In this document: one piece after another, positions 8,355 through 16,696 of the stretch | Layout: the number at the start of each line of letters is the position of its first letter | How positions within the stretch are numbered: position 1 is the stretch's first letter | Origin: Terrabacter sp. Ter38 | Lineage (GTDB): Bacteria; Actinomycetota; Actinomycetes; Actinomycetales; Dermatophilaceae | Reading direction: 5' to 3' | Length of the DNA stretch: 64,000 nt | Assembly (NCBI RefSeq): GCF_024519435.1 | Contig: NZ_JALJRZ010000010.1 | Span: 1 to 64,000, forward strand | Made by a program: the position numbers and the translations under genes | Notes under the pieces: generated by a model | What the model saw: only the letters and a program-made list of their open reading frames with translations | The model's database searches: none | What the model was told of the DNA's origin: nothing

Positions 8355-9263
8355 CTACTCGACGGCGGCACCTCCGTGGGTCTGCGGGGGCCGCCAGCGC
8401 AGCAGGCGCCGCTCGAGCAGGGTGATGAGCGCCTCGGCCGCCAGGGCGATGACGGCGACGAGGACCATGCCGGCCAGCACGCCGTTCATGTCGAAGTTGT
8501 TCTGCGACGAGCGGATGAGCAGGCCGAGGCCCTGGTTGGCGCCGAGGATCTCGCCGACCAGCGCTCCGATGAGCGCGAATCCGAAGCTGATGTGCAGACT
8601 CGCGAGGATCCACGTGAACGCCGAGGGCAGCACGACGCCGCGGGTCACCTGCCACCGCGATGCCCCGAGCAGCCGGGCGTTGGCGATGAGGTTGCGGTCG
8701 ACCTCACGGGCGCCCTGGAAGGCGTTGAAGAAGACGCCGAAGAAGACGAGCACGACCGCGAGGATCACCTTGGACTGGATCCCGAAGCCGAAGGCGACGG
8801 TGAAGATCGAGCCGAGGATGATGCGGGGGATCGAGTTCGCTGCCTTGAGGAACGGGGCGAAGAGCTCGGAGAGGAGCCGGACGCGGCCGAGGGCGATGCC
8901 GCAGACGACGCCGAGGATCGAGCCGATGATGAAGCCGAGCACGGCCTCCTCGAGCGTGACGAGGATCTGGGCGCCGAGCGAGCCCTGGCTCGTTCCGACG
9001 GTGAACCAGTCGCGCAGGTCGGCCCAGACGCCCTCCGGCTCCCCCCAGAAGAAGGGGTCGACGATCTTGGCGTTGACGCAGGCCTGCCAGGTGGCGAGCA
9101 GGACGACGACGATGGCGAGCCTGGCCCCGGCAAGCACCGTGCGACGCCGGCGCGCGCGTGTCCGGGCCGACGGGGCCGAGGGGGTGGAGGAGGTGGCGCC
9201 ATCGACCGGGACGTCGGGACGCGGCGCCGCGACCGTCTGGGGCTGGGTGGGCGTGTCGATCAT
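8355..9263 (-). CDS. ABC transporter permease (NitT/TauT, SsuC-like)
   Basis: 302 aa. The cytoplasmic N-terminus ends in RARTRARRRR, followed by about six transmembrane helices. The binding-protein-dependent transport EAA loop is visible around VEGAREVDRNLIANARLLGA (as FNAFQGAREVDRNLIANARL), followed by ITRGVVLPSAFTWILASLH-like sequence. Its ATG overlaps the ATPase stop by 4 nt (ATGA), so the three transporter genes are one operon: ATPase, permease, binding protein. Confidence 0.92.
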   Translation of the reverse strand: MIDTPTQPQTVAAPRPDVPVDGATSSTPSAPSARTRARRRRTVLAGARLAIVVVLLATWQACVNAKIVDPFFWGEPEGVWADLRDWFTVGTSQGSLGAQILVTLEEAVLGFIIGSILGVVCGIALGRVRLLSELFAPFLKAANSIPRIILGSIFTVAFGFGIQSKVILAVVLVFFGVFFNAFQGAREVDRNLIANARLLGASRWQVTRGVVLPSAFTWILASLHISFGFALIGALVGEILGANQGLGLLIRSSQNNFDMNGVLAGMVLVAVIALAAEALITLLERRLLRWRPPQTHGGAAVE

Positions 9264-10069
9264 GACGCCACCTCCGTCGCCCCCGTCGTGCGGGCGTACG
9301 CCTCGGCGACCTCGGCGCGCAGCGCCTCCCAGATCTGCTCGTAGAGCTGGGTGAAGCGCGGGTCGAAGCGGATCTCCTGCACGATGCGGGGGCGTGGCAG
9401 GTCGATCTCGAACTCGGCCTTGACCGTGCCGGGACCGGCGGTGATGACGACGACCTTGTCGGCGAGGGCGATGGCCTCCTCGAGGTCGTGCGTGACGAAG
9501 ACGACGGCCGGCTTGGTCTGGTCCCAGAGGTTGAGCAGCTCGGTCGACATGATCGCCCGGGTCTGCACGTCGAGCGCGCTGAACGGCTCGTCCATGAGCA
9601 GGACGCGGGGCTGGTTGATGAGCGACTGCGCGAGGGCGACCCGCTTGCGCATGCCTCCCGAGAGCTGGTGGGGGTAGCGGTCCTCGAAGCCGCTGAGGCC
9701 GACGCGCCGCAGCCAGTCCCGGGCCAGGGCCGTGGCCTCGGAGCGGCTCGCCCCGCGGTAGACGGGTCCCGCCGCGACGTTGTCGAGGACGGAGCGCCAG
9801 GGGAAGACGGCGTCCTGCTGGAAGACGAATCCGGTGCTCGTGTCGATCCCGCGGACCTGCTCGCCGTGGACGAGAGCCTCTCCGCGAGAGGGGCGCTCGA
9901 GCCCCGAGATCAAGGTGAGTGTCGTGGACTTGCCGCAGCCGGTGGGTCCGACGACGGCGCAGAACTGACCGTCCTCGACCGTCAGTGACAGGTCCTCGAT
10001 GGCGGTGTAGGTGCCGCCGTCCGCCGTGGCGAACTTCTTGGTGACGTTGCGTAGCTCGATGGCAGTCAT
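9260..10069 (-). CDS. ABC transporter ATP-binding protein (NitT/TauT, SsuB-like)
   Basis: 269 aa. Walker A is GPTGCGKST (about residues 41-49), the signature is LSGGMRKRVALAQ, Walker B is RVLLMDEPFSALD, and the switch His is in VVFVTHDLEEAIALAD. The Q-loop sequence VFQQDAVFPWRSVLDNV is typical of SsuB/TauB proteins. The ATG at 10069 has GAGGAGAAAGGG upstream. It is divergent from a two-component system across about 210 bp, which suggests that system controls the operon. Confidence 0.93.
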   Translation of the reverse strand: MTAIELRNVTKKFATADGGTYTAIEDLSLTVEDGQFCAVVGPTGCGKSTTLTLISGLERPSRGEALVHGEQVRGIDTSTGFVFQQDAVFPWRSVLDNVAAGPVYRGASRSEATALARDWLRRVGLSGFEDRYPHQLSGGMRKRVALAQSLINQPRVLLMDEPFSALDVQTRAIMSTELLNLWDQTKPAVVFVTHDLEEAIALADKVVVITAGPGTVKAEFEIDLPRPRIVQEIRFDPRFTQLYEQIWEALRAEVAEAYARTTGATEVAS

Positions 10070-10279
10070 GTGGCCCCGCCCTTTCTCCTCGTTGAGTGGC
10101 GTCACCGTAGGAGCGGGGTGGGTCGCGCCGGAATGCTTGTGATCGTTGGTTCCGATAGCCGCGTTACCAGTGGTTTTGTGCAATCTGCTCAGCCATGCTG
10201 GGAAGGGCGCCGACGACGGCGTCGCCGGGCCGCCACCGGCCGTCGGGTGGGTGATGACCACGCAGAGCTGAGGAGTCGT

Positions 10280-11887
10280 ATGCCGCCTCTGGGCAGGACG
10301 CTTGCCGCGCGGATCCTCCTCGCCGTGCTGGGGATCGTCGTGGTGACCCTCGCCGTGGGCTTCGCCCTCTTCGCCCGGCTGACGTCCCAGACGGCCGACA
10401 CGCGCGCCATCGAGCAGGCGACCGGGATCGCGGTCACCCTCGGGCGGGTGCCCCAGATCGCAGAGGAGATCGTGAGGGGCGACCCGACCCACGTGCTTCC
10501 GGCCCTCGGGGCGCAGGTGAGGAGCGCGACGGGTGCCTCCTATGTCGTCATCATCGACCGCAGGGGCGTGCGCTACTCGCACCCCAACCCGGCGCTCATC
10601 GGACAGCGCATCGAGGAGCCCGTCGCCGCACTCGACGGCCAGGTGCACACCGGCATCGACGAGGGCAGCCTCGGGCGGTCGGCGAACGCCCGCGCCCCCA
10701 TCGTCGACGCCTCGGGGCGGAGCGTCGGCGAGGTGTCGGTCGGCATCCTCGAGTCCGAGGTCGGGGTGCGGCTCAACGCCGAGGTGCTCGACATCGCGCT
10801 CTACGCCGGCGTCGCCCTCGCCCTCGGGGTCGCGGCCTCGCTGCTGCTCGCCCGGGCGATCAAACGAGTGACCTTCGGGGTCGAGCCGGCCGAGATCGTC
10901 GCGCTGATGCAGGAGCGCGAGGCGATGCTGCACGGCATCCGCGAAGGGGTGCTCGCGGTGGACGCCAAGGGAGTCGTCAACGTGCTCAACGACGAGGCGC
11001 GGCGACTGCTCCGGATCGCGGGGACGGGGCTCGGCAGGCGCGTCGAGGACGTCGTCCCGGCCGGGCGACTTCGTCGCATCATCACGGGCGAGCTCGAGGG
11101 CACCGACCTCGTCGCCGTCACGGACGACAACCTCCTCGTGCTCAACCGGATGCCCGTGCTCGTCGCGGGTCGCAACACCGGGTGGGTCGTCACGATCCGC
11201 GACCGCACCGAGCTCGAGGCGCTCGTGCGCCAGCTCGACTCGATGGAGAGCCTGTCGACCGCCCTTCGGGCGCAGGAGCACGAGTTCTCCAACCGGCTGC
11301 ACGTGCTGTCGGTCCTGCTCGAGCTGGGCGAGGTGGAGGAGGCGACCCGCTACAGCCGCGAGCTGCAGGCAGAGACGGCCCTGGCCAGCGAGGAGATCCG
11401 GGCGCACGTCGGCTCACCGGTCATCGCCGCGCTGCTGCTCGCCAAGATGACCGTCGCGGCCGAGCGCGATGTCGTCGTGCGGCTCGACCCCACCAGCCGG
11501 CTCGCAGCCGGAGCCGACGGCGACCTGCCCGTCGTCACGGTCCTGGGCAACCTCATCGACAACGCCGTCGACGCGGTCGCCGACGACCCTGCCTCGGTCG
11601 GCCGTCACCCCCGCGGCGAGGTCGTCGTGCGGCTCGAGCGCACCGACGACGCCCTCCAGCTGACCGTCACCGACAGCGGGCCCGGCATCCCCGACGAACG
11701 CCTCGACGACGTCTTCCTCGACGGCTACTCGACCAAGGAACCGCGGGGCGCCATGCGCCGCGGAGTCGGGCTCGCTCTCGTGCACCGGCTCGTGACGCGC
11801 GCCGGTGGCACGATCGGGGCGAGCTCGCCGGGCGGCGCGAGGTTCGAGGTCCGTCTGCCGGTCCGGGTCCACGAAGGAGTCACATGA
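10280..11887 (+). CDS. CitA/DcuS-family sensor histidine kinase
   Basis: 535 aa. TM1 is at about residues 12-34 and TM2 at 180-200. They enclose an extracytoplasmic CACHE/PASC-type sensor with the conserved RYSHPNPALIGQ motif. A PAS domain (GIREGVLAVDAKGVVNVLND) follows, then the phosphoacceptor His in HEFSNRLHVLSVLLELG, which is characteristic of citrate/C4-dicarboxylate kinases, and an HATPase domain (NLIDNAVDAV, DSGPGIP, RGVGLALVHRLV). The AGGAG at 10271 supports the start, whose ATG lies inside a GTATGCCG motif. Its ligand is probably a small carboxylate or the transporter's substrate (inference). Confidence 0.92.
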   Translation: MPPLGRTLAARILLAVLGIVVVTLAVGFALFARLTSQTADTRAIEQATGIAVTLGRVPQIAEEIVRGDPTHVLPALGAQVRSATGASYVVIIDRRGVRYSHPNPALIGQRIEEPVAALDGQVHTGIDEGSLGRSANARAPIVDASGRSVGEVSVGILESEVGVRLNAEVLDIALYAGVALALGVAASLLLARAIKRVTFGVEPAEIVALMQEREAMLHGIREGVLAVDAKGVVNVLNDEARRLLRIAGTGLGRRVEDVVPAGRLRRIITGELEGTDLVAVTDDNLLVLNRMPVLVAGRNTGWVVTIRDRTELEALVRQLDSMESLSTALRAQEHEFSNRLHVLSVLLELGEVEEATRYSRELQAETALASEEIRAHVGSPVIAALLLAKMTVAAERDVVVRLDPTSRLAAGADGDLPVVTVLGNLIDNAVDAVADDPASVGRHPRGEVVVRLERTDDALQLTVTDSGPGIPDERLDDVFLDGYSTKEPRGAMRRGVGLALVHRLVTRAGGTIGASSPGGARFEVRLPVRVHEGVT

Positions 11888-12561
11888 TCCGCGTCCTCGT
11901 CGTCGACGACGACTACCACGTCGCGCACGCGCACGCGCTGAGCGTCGCGCGCGTGCCCGGCTTCGAGGTGGTGGGCGAGGCGCACACGGGGACCGAGGCG
12001 CGCTCGCTCGTCTCGTCGGTGGCGCCCGACCTGCTGCTCCTCGACATGTACCTGCCGGACTTCAGCGGGCTCGACCTCGTGCGCCAGGTCGCCGCGTCGG
12101 GCGAGCGGGTGCCGGACTTCCTGCTCGTCACCGCGGCGCGCGACATCGAGTCGGTGCGCACGGCCATGCAGCTCGGGGCGTTCTACTACCTCGTCAAGCC
12201 GTTCAGCTTCGCCGCCCTGCGCGAGCAGCTCGAGGGATACCGGGCGTGGGCCGAGCGCATCGACCGCGCCCCCGAGGCCGACCAGCACGTCGTCGACGCC
12301 CTCTACAGCCTGCGCGGCGCGCCACCGCGCCGGGCGGTCGCGACCCGGAGCCTGCAGCCGACGATGGCCCGCGTGCTCGAGATCGTCGTCGGCGCCCCAG
12401 CGCCGATCGGAGCAGCGGAGGTCGCCGAGATCCTCGGGGCCAGCCGCCCGACGGCGCAGCGCTACCTCGCCGGGCTGGTCGAGAAGCAGCTGCTCGAGCT
12501 GGATCTCACCTACGGCACCACCGGCCGGCCCGAACACCGCTACCTCCCGCGCCGCCGGTGA
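11884..12561 (+). CDS. CitB/DcuR-family response regulator
   Basis: 225 aa. The receiver domain has the acidic pocket VVDDDYHVA, phosphoacceptor Asp in LLLLDMYLPDFSGLDLV, and Thr and Lys in LLVTAARD and YYLVKPFSF. The C-terminal helix-turn-helix (EVAEILGASRPTAQRYLAGL) is the type found with CitA/DcuS kinases. The start overlaps the kinase stop (ATGA), so the two are translationally coupled. A terminator follows directly. The probable target is the divergent ABC importer operon. Confidence 0.92.
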   Translation: MIRVLVVDDDYHVAHAHALSVARVPGFEVVGEAHTGTEARSLVSSVAPDLLLLDMYLPDFSGLDLVRQVAASGERVPDFLLVTAARDIESVRTAMQLGAFYYLVKPFSFAALREQLEGYRAWAERIDRAPEADQHVVDALYSLRGAPPRRAVATRSLQPTMARVLEIVVGAPAPIGAAEVAEILGASRPTAQRYLAGLVEKQLLELDLTYGTTGRPEHRYLPRRR

Positions 12562-12575
12562 GCAGCGAACCAGGC

Positions 12576-12620
12576 GTGAGTATGCCGTCCGGCGCGGTGT
12601 GCGCCGGACGGCATACTCAC
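12576..12620. terminator. Bidirectional terminator built from paired GTATGCCGTC motifs
   Basis: Perfect 20-bp inverted repeat with GGTGT loop, identical to the hairpin at 7158-7200. It lies between the convergent response-regulator and phosphoesterase genes and carries one decamer per arm. Confidence 0.85.
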
Positions 12621-12643
12621 GCTGTGCTGCCCGTCCGGACGGC

Positions 12644-13675
12644 TCAGGGGGTGTAGGGCACGCGCTGCCACGACAGCACGTGCTCGGCGCCGGGACGGTT
12701 CACGGTGACCTCGAGGAAGTCCGTGTTGTTGCTCGACCCGTCGACCGTGACCCGGGTGAGGTTGTCGGCCGACCCCCGTACGCCGTAGAAGTCGAGCCAC
12801 CTCGATCCTGTCGCGAGCGGACGGTCGGAGTTGTAGACGTGGCTGTCGCCATTGAAGAGGTAGACCTCGCCGTCGAAGGTGTTCGACTGCTCGACGAGCT
12901 CGCGCACGAGGGGCTGGAAAGCAGAGTTGTCGGCCCACGTCACGGCATACGTGGGATCGAACATGTCGGCCTGGAGGAAGAGCGCGACGGCGCGGTCGTG
13001 GCGCTGCCGGGCTCCGGCGAAGGCCGAACGGACCTGTGCCACGGCGTTGTCCGTGCGAGCCTGCTCCTCGGCGACCTGCCGGGCCGTGGGTGAGGTGAAG
13101 CCCAGCTCGGGCCAGGGGAGCAGGCCGTTGTTGCTGCCGACGACGTGGAGGGTGGCGATGTCGACGCCCTGGCGTCGGAAGGAGACGTTCTCGGGGAAGC
13201 CGGCGGCCGCCTGCGACGCGACGGTCATGTCGGCCCCGAGTGTGTGGCCGGCTCGCGGGAAGAAGGTCGACCGGACAGCGGCGAGGCGCTCGAGCGGGTC
13301 GTAGGTGCCGTTGTTGGTGCGGTGGCAGTCGGTCCACTCGTTGTCGCCGGGCGTGTAGACGAGCGGCGTCGTGAAGCGGTCGAACTGCGTGCGGATCATG
13401 GAGAAGTACTCGTTCGTGCACGTCGACGAGCCGTTCTTGATGTCGCCGACGTGGATGGTGAAGGAGAGGTCGGGGGTCGCGTTGATCTGGCCGACCCACC
13501 TCGGGAAGGCCGCGACCTGCGCGTCTCCGTACGGCACGTCGCCGATGACGGCGAAGTGGTAGTGGCCGTCCTTGTCCTGGCCGGGGACATCGGCGGCGGA
13601 GGCCGCCGTGGCAGCAGGCAGGACGACGAGTGCGGCTGCGACGGCCGCCAGGGCTGGGGTGCGAGAGAGGTGCAT
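12644..13675 (-). CDS. Secreted metallophosphoesterase
   Basis: 343 aa with a Sec signal peptide (about residues 1-28, ending ATAASAADV). Calcineurin-like metal ligands are visible in order: FAVIGDVPYGD, IHVGDIKNGS, YTPGDNEWTDCH and LFNGDSHVYN. The last departs from the usual GHxH, so metal coordination at that end may differ. The substrate is unknown. The gene is monocistronic, sharing the downstream hairpin with the response-regulator gene. Confidence 0.85.
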   Translation of the reverse strand: MHLSRTPALAAVAAALVVLPAATAASAADVPGQDKDGHYHFAVIGDVPYGDAQVAAFPRWVGQINATPDLSFTIHVGDIKNGSSTCTNEYFSMIRTQFDRFTTPLVYTPGDNEWTDCHRTNNGTYDPLERLAAVRSTFFPRAGHTLGADMTVASQAAAGFPENVSFRRQGVDIATLHVVGSNNGLLPWPELGFTSPTARQVAEEQARTDNAVAQVRSAFAGARQRHDRAVALFLQADMFDPTYAVTWADNSAFQPLVRELVEQSNTFDGEVYLFNGDSHVYNSDRPLATGSRWLDFYGVRGSADNLTRVTVDGSSNNTDFLEVTVNRPGAEHVLSWQRVPYTP

Positions 13676-13769
13676 GACTGCAGTTCTCCCGCACCGCCGT
13701 CGAACGGCGCCACCACCAGAACGTGAACGTCAGGCGTCGCGAGGCTGGGAGGTCGCTGGGACCCCGCCG

Positions 13770-14777
13770 TCAGAGCTGGACGAGCGTGGCCACCATGAGC
13801 GCCTTGATGGTGTGCATCCGGTTCTCGGCCTGGTCGAAGACGACCGAAGCCTCGGACTCGAAGACGTCGTCGGTGACCTCGAGCTCCTTGAGGCCGAACT
13901 GCTCGTGCACGTCCGTGCCGACCTGCGTCTCGAGGTCGTGGAAGGCCGGGAGGCAGTGCATGAACTTGACCCGCGGATTGCCCGTCAGCGCAAGGAGGTC
14001 CGCATTGACCTGGTAGGGGCCGAGGAGCTCGATGCGCTCGGCCCACACCTCCTTGGGCTCGCCCATCGACACCCAGACGTCGGTGTGGACGAAGTCGACG
14101 CCGCGCACGCCCTCGGCCACGTCCTCGGTCAGCGTGACGCGCGCCCCGGTCTCGGCGGCATACCTCCTCGCGACGGCGACGACGGCGTCAGACGGCCACA
14201 GGGAGCGGGGCGCGACGATGCGCACGTCCATCCCGAGCAGGGCGCCCGTGACGAGCAGCGAGTTGCCCATGTTGAAACGGGCGTCACCGACGTAGGCGTA
14301 GGCGATCTCGTCGTCGGGCTTGTCCGCGTGCTCGCGCATCGTCAGCGCGTCGCAGAGGGACTGGGTCGGGTGCCAGTCGTCGGTGAGGCCGTTCCACACC
14401 GGCACTCCCGCGAAGGCGCCGAGCGTCTCGATGACGTCGTGGCGGGCACCGCGGTACTCGATGCCGTCGTAGAAGCGTCCGAGCACGCGTGCCGTGTCCT
14501 TGGCCGACTCCTTGTGGCCCATCTGCGAGCCGACCGGGTCGAGGTAGGTCGTGCTCGCGCCCTGGTCGGCGGCGGCCACCTCGAAGGCGCAACGGGTGCG
14601 GGTCGAGGTCTTCGCGAAGAGCAGCGCGACGTTCTTGCCGGTGAGACGTCGCTGCTCGCGGCCCTCGCGCTTGGCGGCCTTGAGCTCGGCGGCGAGGTCG
14701 AGCAGCGCCCGGAACTCGTCGGGCGTCAGGTCGATCTCCTTGAGCAGGTTGCGGCGGTGGAGTGCGGCGAGCGACAT
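13770..14777 (-). CDS. argF: Ornithine carbamoyltransferase
   Basis: 335 aa. It transfers carbamoyl from carbamoyl-phosphate to ornithine to give citrulline, or runs the reverse in the deiminase pathway. The carbamoyl-phosphate loop [19 protein letters not shown] and the ornithine-site MHCLPAFHD are intact. Length and the [17 protein letters not shown] segment resemble catabolic ArcB-type enzymes more than the ~310-aa anabolic actinobacterial ArgF. No arcA, arcC or other arginine gene is adjacent, so the physiological direction cannot be decided from context. Confidence 0.92.
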   Translation of the reverse strand: MSLAALHRRNLLKEIDLTPDEFRALLDLAAELKAAKREGREQRRLTGKNVALLFAKTSTRTRCAFEVAAADQGASTTYLDPVGSQMGHKESAKDTARVLGRFYDGIEYRGARHDVIETLGAFAGVPVWNGLTDDWHPTQSLCDALTMREHADKPDDEIAYAYVGDARFNMGNSLLVTGALLGMDVRIVAPRSLWPSDAVVAVARRYAAETGARVTLTEDVAEGVRGVDFVHTDVWVSMGEPKEVWAERIELLGPYQVNADLLALTGNPRVKFMHCLPAFHDLETQVGTDVHEQFGLKELEVTDDVFESEASVVFDQAENRMHTIKALMVATLVQL

Positions 14778-14821
14778 GCACGTGATGGTTTCAGGCGCGG
14801 TCGCCGCGCGGCAATCCAGTC

Positions 14822-15820
14822 TCAGGGAGCCGGTCGGCGGCGCAGCATGCCGAGCCGCCAGCGGACCTGCTCGACGAGCGCGCGCAGCTGGAGCGGGACG
14901 AGGACGCGGGGGCCCTCGCCGACGCAGAAGACGACGTCGTCGAAGCGGTGGATGCCGGGACGGTGCGCGACGGCGCGGAAGGCGTCGCGGACGCCGTGCA
15001 GCTGGGCCACGGTCATGAACGGTGACGGCTCGTCCGGCTGGTAGCGCGAGCCGAGCGGGTAGTCACGACCGGGGCGCCGGGTCATCTCGACGTGGCAGCC
15101 GAGGACGTGTGAGACGGTGCGCTCGTCGGCGAAGGTGACGAGACGATCGAGGGTGTCGAGGAGGGCGTTCGGGTCGTTGACGTAGATGCGGCCGGGATAG
15201 ACCGTGTCGCCCGTGTGGAGCAGGCCGGTCGTCCGGTCGTGGATCGCGATCGAGGCCGCGTGGTGACCCGGGATGCCGAAGACCTCGAGGGGGCGGCCAC
15301 CGAGGTCGAGCGTCACGACCTCGGTCGGCCACTCGCTGATGCCGAAGAAGGCGCACACGCTCGCGACGCCGTGGCCCACGACGGTCGTGCGGGGCCGGTC
15401 GGCGAAGGCGGCGTCGCCGGCGACATGGTCGCCGTGGCCGTGCGTGTGGGCGACGACGAGCTCGTACACAGCGGGGTCGTACGCGTGCGGCGGCGTCTGC
15501 GCGTCCCGCGGGGTCTGCGTGGCGGGGGTGTGCGCTGCCGGCGTCTGCGCGGCCAGGTGGTCCGAGATGAGGCGGTCCACCGTCTGTCGCAGGGTGGCGC
15601 CGTCCACCGCCCCGCTGTCGAGGAGCAGGGCTCGACGCTCGCCGAGGAGCAGCAGGATGAACGGCGCCTCGTAGGTGAGGTCCTTGCTCTGCCGGATCAG
15701 GACGGTGCCGGGGGCGAGGCGGTGCACCTGGAGTGGCGGGTCGTGTCGTCGTCGCGGGGACGGTGCGCCGTGGATCCAGGTGACGTCGGTATCGAGGGCG
15801 ACCGGCGTGGGAGGGGCCAT
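14822..15820 (-). CDS. MBL-fold metallo-hydrolase
   Basis: 332 aa. The metal-binding signature is HTHGHGDH, with further ligands in [25 protein letters not shown] and [14 protein letters not shown] low-complexity segment between the first strands ([20 protein letters not shown]) is unusual and probably a loop insertion. The ATG at 15820 is chosen; longer forms run into the upstream tRNA-Ser. The substrate is unknown. Confidence 0.85.
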   Translation of the reverse strand: MAPPTPVALDTDVTWIHGAPSPRRRHDPPLQVHRLAPGTVLIRQSKDLTYEAPFILLLLGERRALLLDSGAVDGATLRQTVDRLISDHLAAQTPAAHTPATQTPRDAQTPPHAYDPAVYELVVAHTHGHGDHVAGDAAFADRPRTTVVGHGVASVCAFFGISEWPTEVVTLDLGGRPLEVFGIPGHHAASIAIHDRTTGLLHTGDTVYPGRIYVNDPNALLDTLDRLVTFADERTVSHVLGCHVEMTRRPGRDYPLGSRYQPDEPSPFMTVAQLHGVRDAFRAVAHRPGIHRFDDVVFCVGEGPRVLVPLQLRALVEQVRWRLGMLRRRPAP

Positions 15821-15904
15821 GCGGTGATTGTCCACCGGGGTCGCGCGGGGTGCCCGGGGAGGCCGATTTCTTGTGCGGGGTCCGCCTCCGGTAACCTGCG
15901 CGAC

Positions 15905-15989
15905 GGAGGATTCGCATAGTGGCCTAGTGCGCACGATTGGAAATCGTGTTGGGATAAAACCCTCGGGGGTTCAAATCCCCCATCCTCCG
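15905..15989 (+). tRNA. tRNA-Ser (GGA)
   Basis: Cloverleaf with acceptor GGAGGAT/ATCCTCC, anticodon arm CGATT-GGA-AATCG, a long class II variable arm and the T-arm GGGGGTTCAAATCCCCC. The encoded tail is GCC, so CCA is completed post-transcriptionally. A truncated IS copy starts 12 bp downstream. A tRNA-Ser close to ffs and dnaX is common in actinobacteria. Confidence 0.95.
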
Positions 15990-16000
15990 CCCTTGTCCTA

Positions 16001-16402
16001 TCTCAGGACATAGGAAACCCTCGAACCTACGGGTTCGGGGGTTTCCTGCTGTTCAGGGGCTGGTAGCGGCGTGTGGGATCGATGCTCAGCTCGGTCAGGA
16101 GCTCGCCGGTGGTGGCGTCGATGATGGTGACGTCCAGGTCGCGGACGAGGAGCTTGATGCGGGTTCGGGCGTGGGTTCGCCCGACGGCGATGTGGAACCT
16201 GGTTCCGTTGACGCGAAGGGTGACCTTGCCGGCCTTGTCGACGCGGTCGGTGCGGACCCGGGTCCGAGCTGCGGTGTCGGTGCCGGTGGGCCGGCCCTGG
16301 GGGTGGCGCGGTAGGCCGCGAGCCGGGTGCGGCGCTGCAGGGAGCGGTGTGGGCGCTGCTCGATCTACTCGGTGACGAACGCGTCGAGCAGCTGTTGCAG
16401 GT
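16001..16402 (-). mobile_element. Truncated copy of the IS481-family element
   Basis: This segment matches positions 1-402 of the intact element with about a dozen substitutions, including the full left terminal repeat. Similarity stops near 16402, so about 840 bp, including the transposase N-terminus and the right end, are missing. It lies between tRNA-Ser and ffs, in the same orientation as the intact copy 16 kb away. Confidence 0.9.
16027..16402 (-). pseudogene. IS481 transposase remnant
   Basis: It retains only the transposase C-terminus, including the region just after the catalytic glutamate (PRPVSLNDL-equivalent onward is partly lost). A 1-nt deletion near 16289 (GGTGGG where the intact copy has GGTGGGG) shifts the frame. 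It lacks the HTH and all three catalytic residues and cannot be functional. Confidence 0.88.
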
Positions 16403-16574
16403 CGGCGGGTGGTCCTGCTCGCCGTCATCTCGCTCGTCGCCGAGCGTCGGTTGTCCCCGCACGTCAACGGAGTCCGAGAGGTCGAGCACCGCCGACCGCC
16501 AGCCCGGCCGGGAGCCCGGCCACGGCTGGAGGGGCGATTTCCGGCTGACGTCGGGGGCGGCATACACTTGCCGT

Positions 16575-16664
16575 CGGCACCCCGCGTGGTGGTACCTCTC
16601 CGAACTCCCCCAGGGCAGGAATGCAGCAAGGGTAGGAGAGCTCTTCCAGGTACGCGGGGTGTCC
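16575..16664 (+). ncRNA. ffs: Signal recognition particle RNA (4.5S, small bacterial type)
   Basis: Outer stem CACCCCGCGT/ACGCGGGGTG (16578-16587 with 16652-16661), inner stem CTCTCC/GGAGAG, and a conserved apical domain CCCAGGGCAGGAATGCAGCA, which binds Ffh. A T-run at 16666-16670 ends transcription. The segment TTCCGG-N18-TACACT (16539-16568) is a plausible promoter with the start a few bases before the RNA. Position between tRNA-Ser and dnaX is the usual actinobacterial site. End points are accurate to a few nucleotides. Confidence 0.9.
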
Positions 16665-16696
16665 CTTTTTCCTTCGCGCTCGGTGGCGGCCTCCGG

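Noticed and set aside
12576-12620. Riboswitch or attenuator at the GTATGCCG hairpins
   Set aside because: They lie between the 3' ends of convergent genes and have no leader-peptide or aptamer context, so a bidirectional terminator explains them better.
15821-15934. N-terminal extension of the MBL hydrolase (14822-15820)
   Set aside because: It would overlap tRNA-Ser, has no conserved residues and is not needed for the fold.
1-16402. Composite transposon formed by the two IS481 copies
   Set aside because: The second copy lacks one terminal repeat and most of the transposase, and the enclosed genes include an ordinary tRNA and argF. Mobilisation as a unit is unlikely.
15905-16402. Integrative element or prophage attachment site at tRNA-Ser
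   Set aside because: There is no integrase and no duplicate of the tRNA 3' end in the window. The sequence after the tRNA is an IS remnant followed by ffs.
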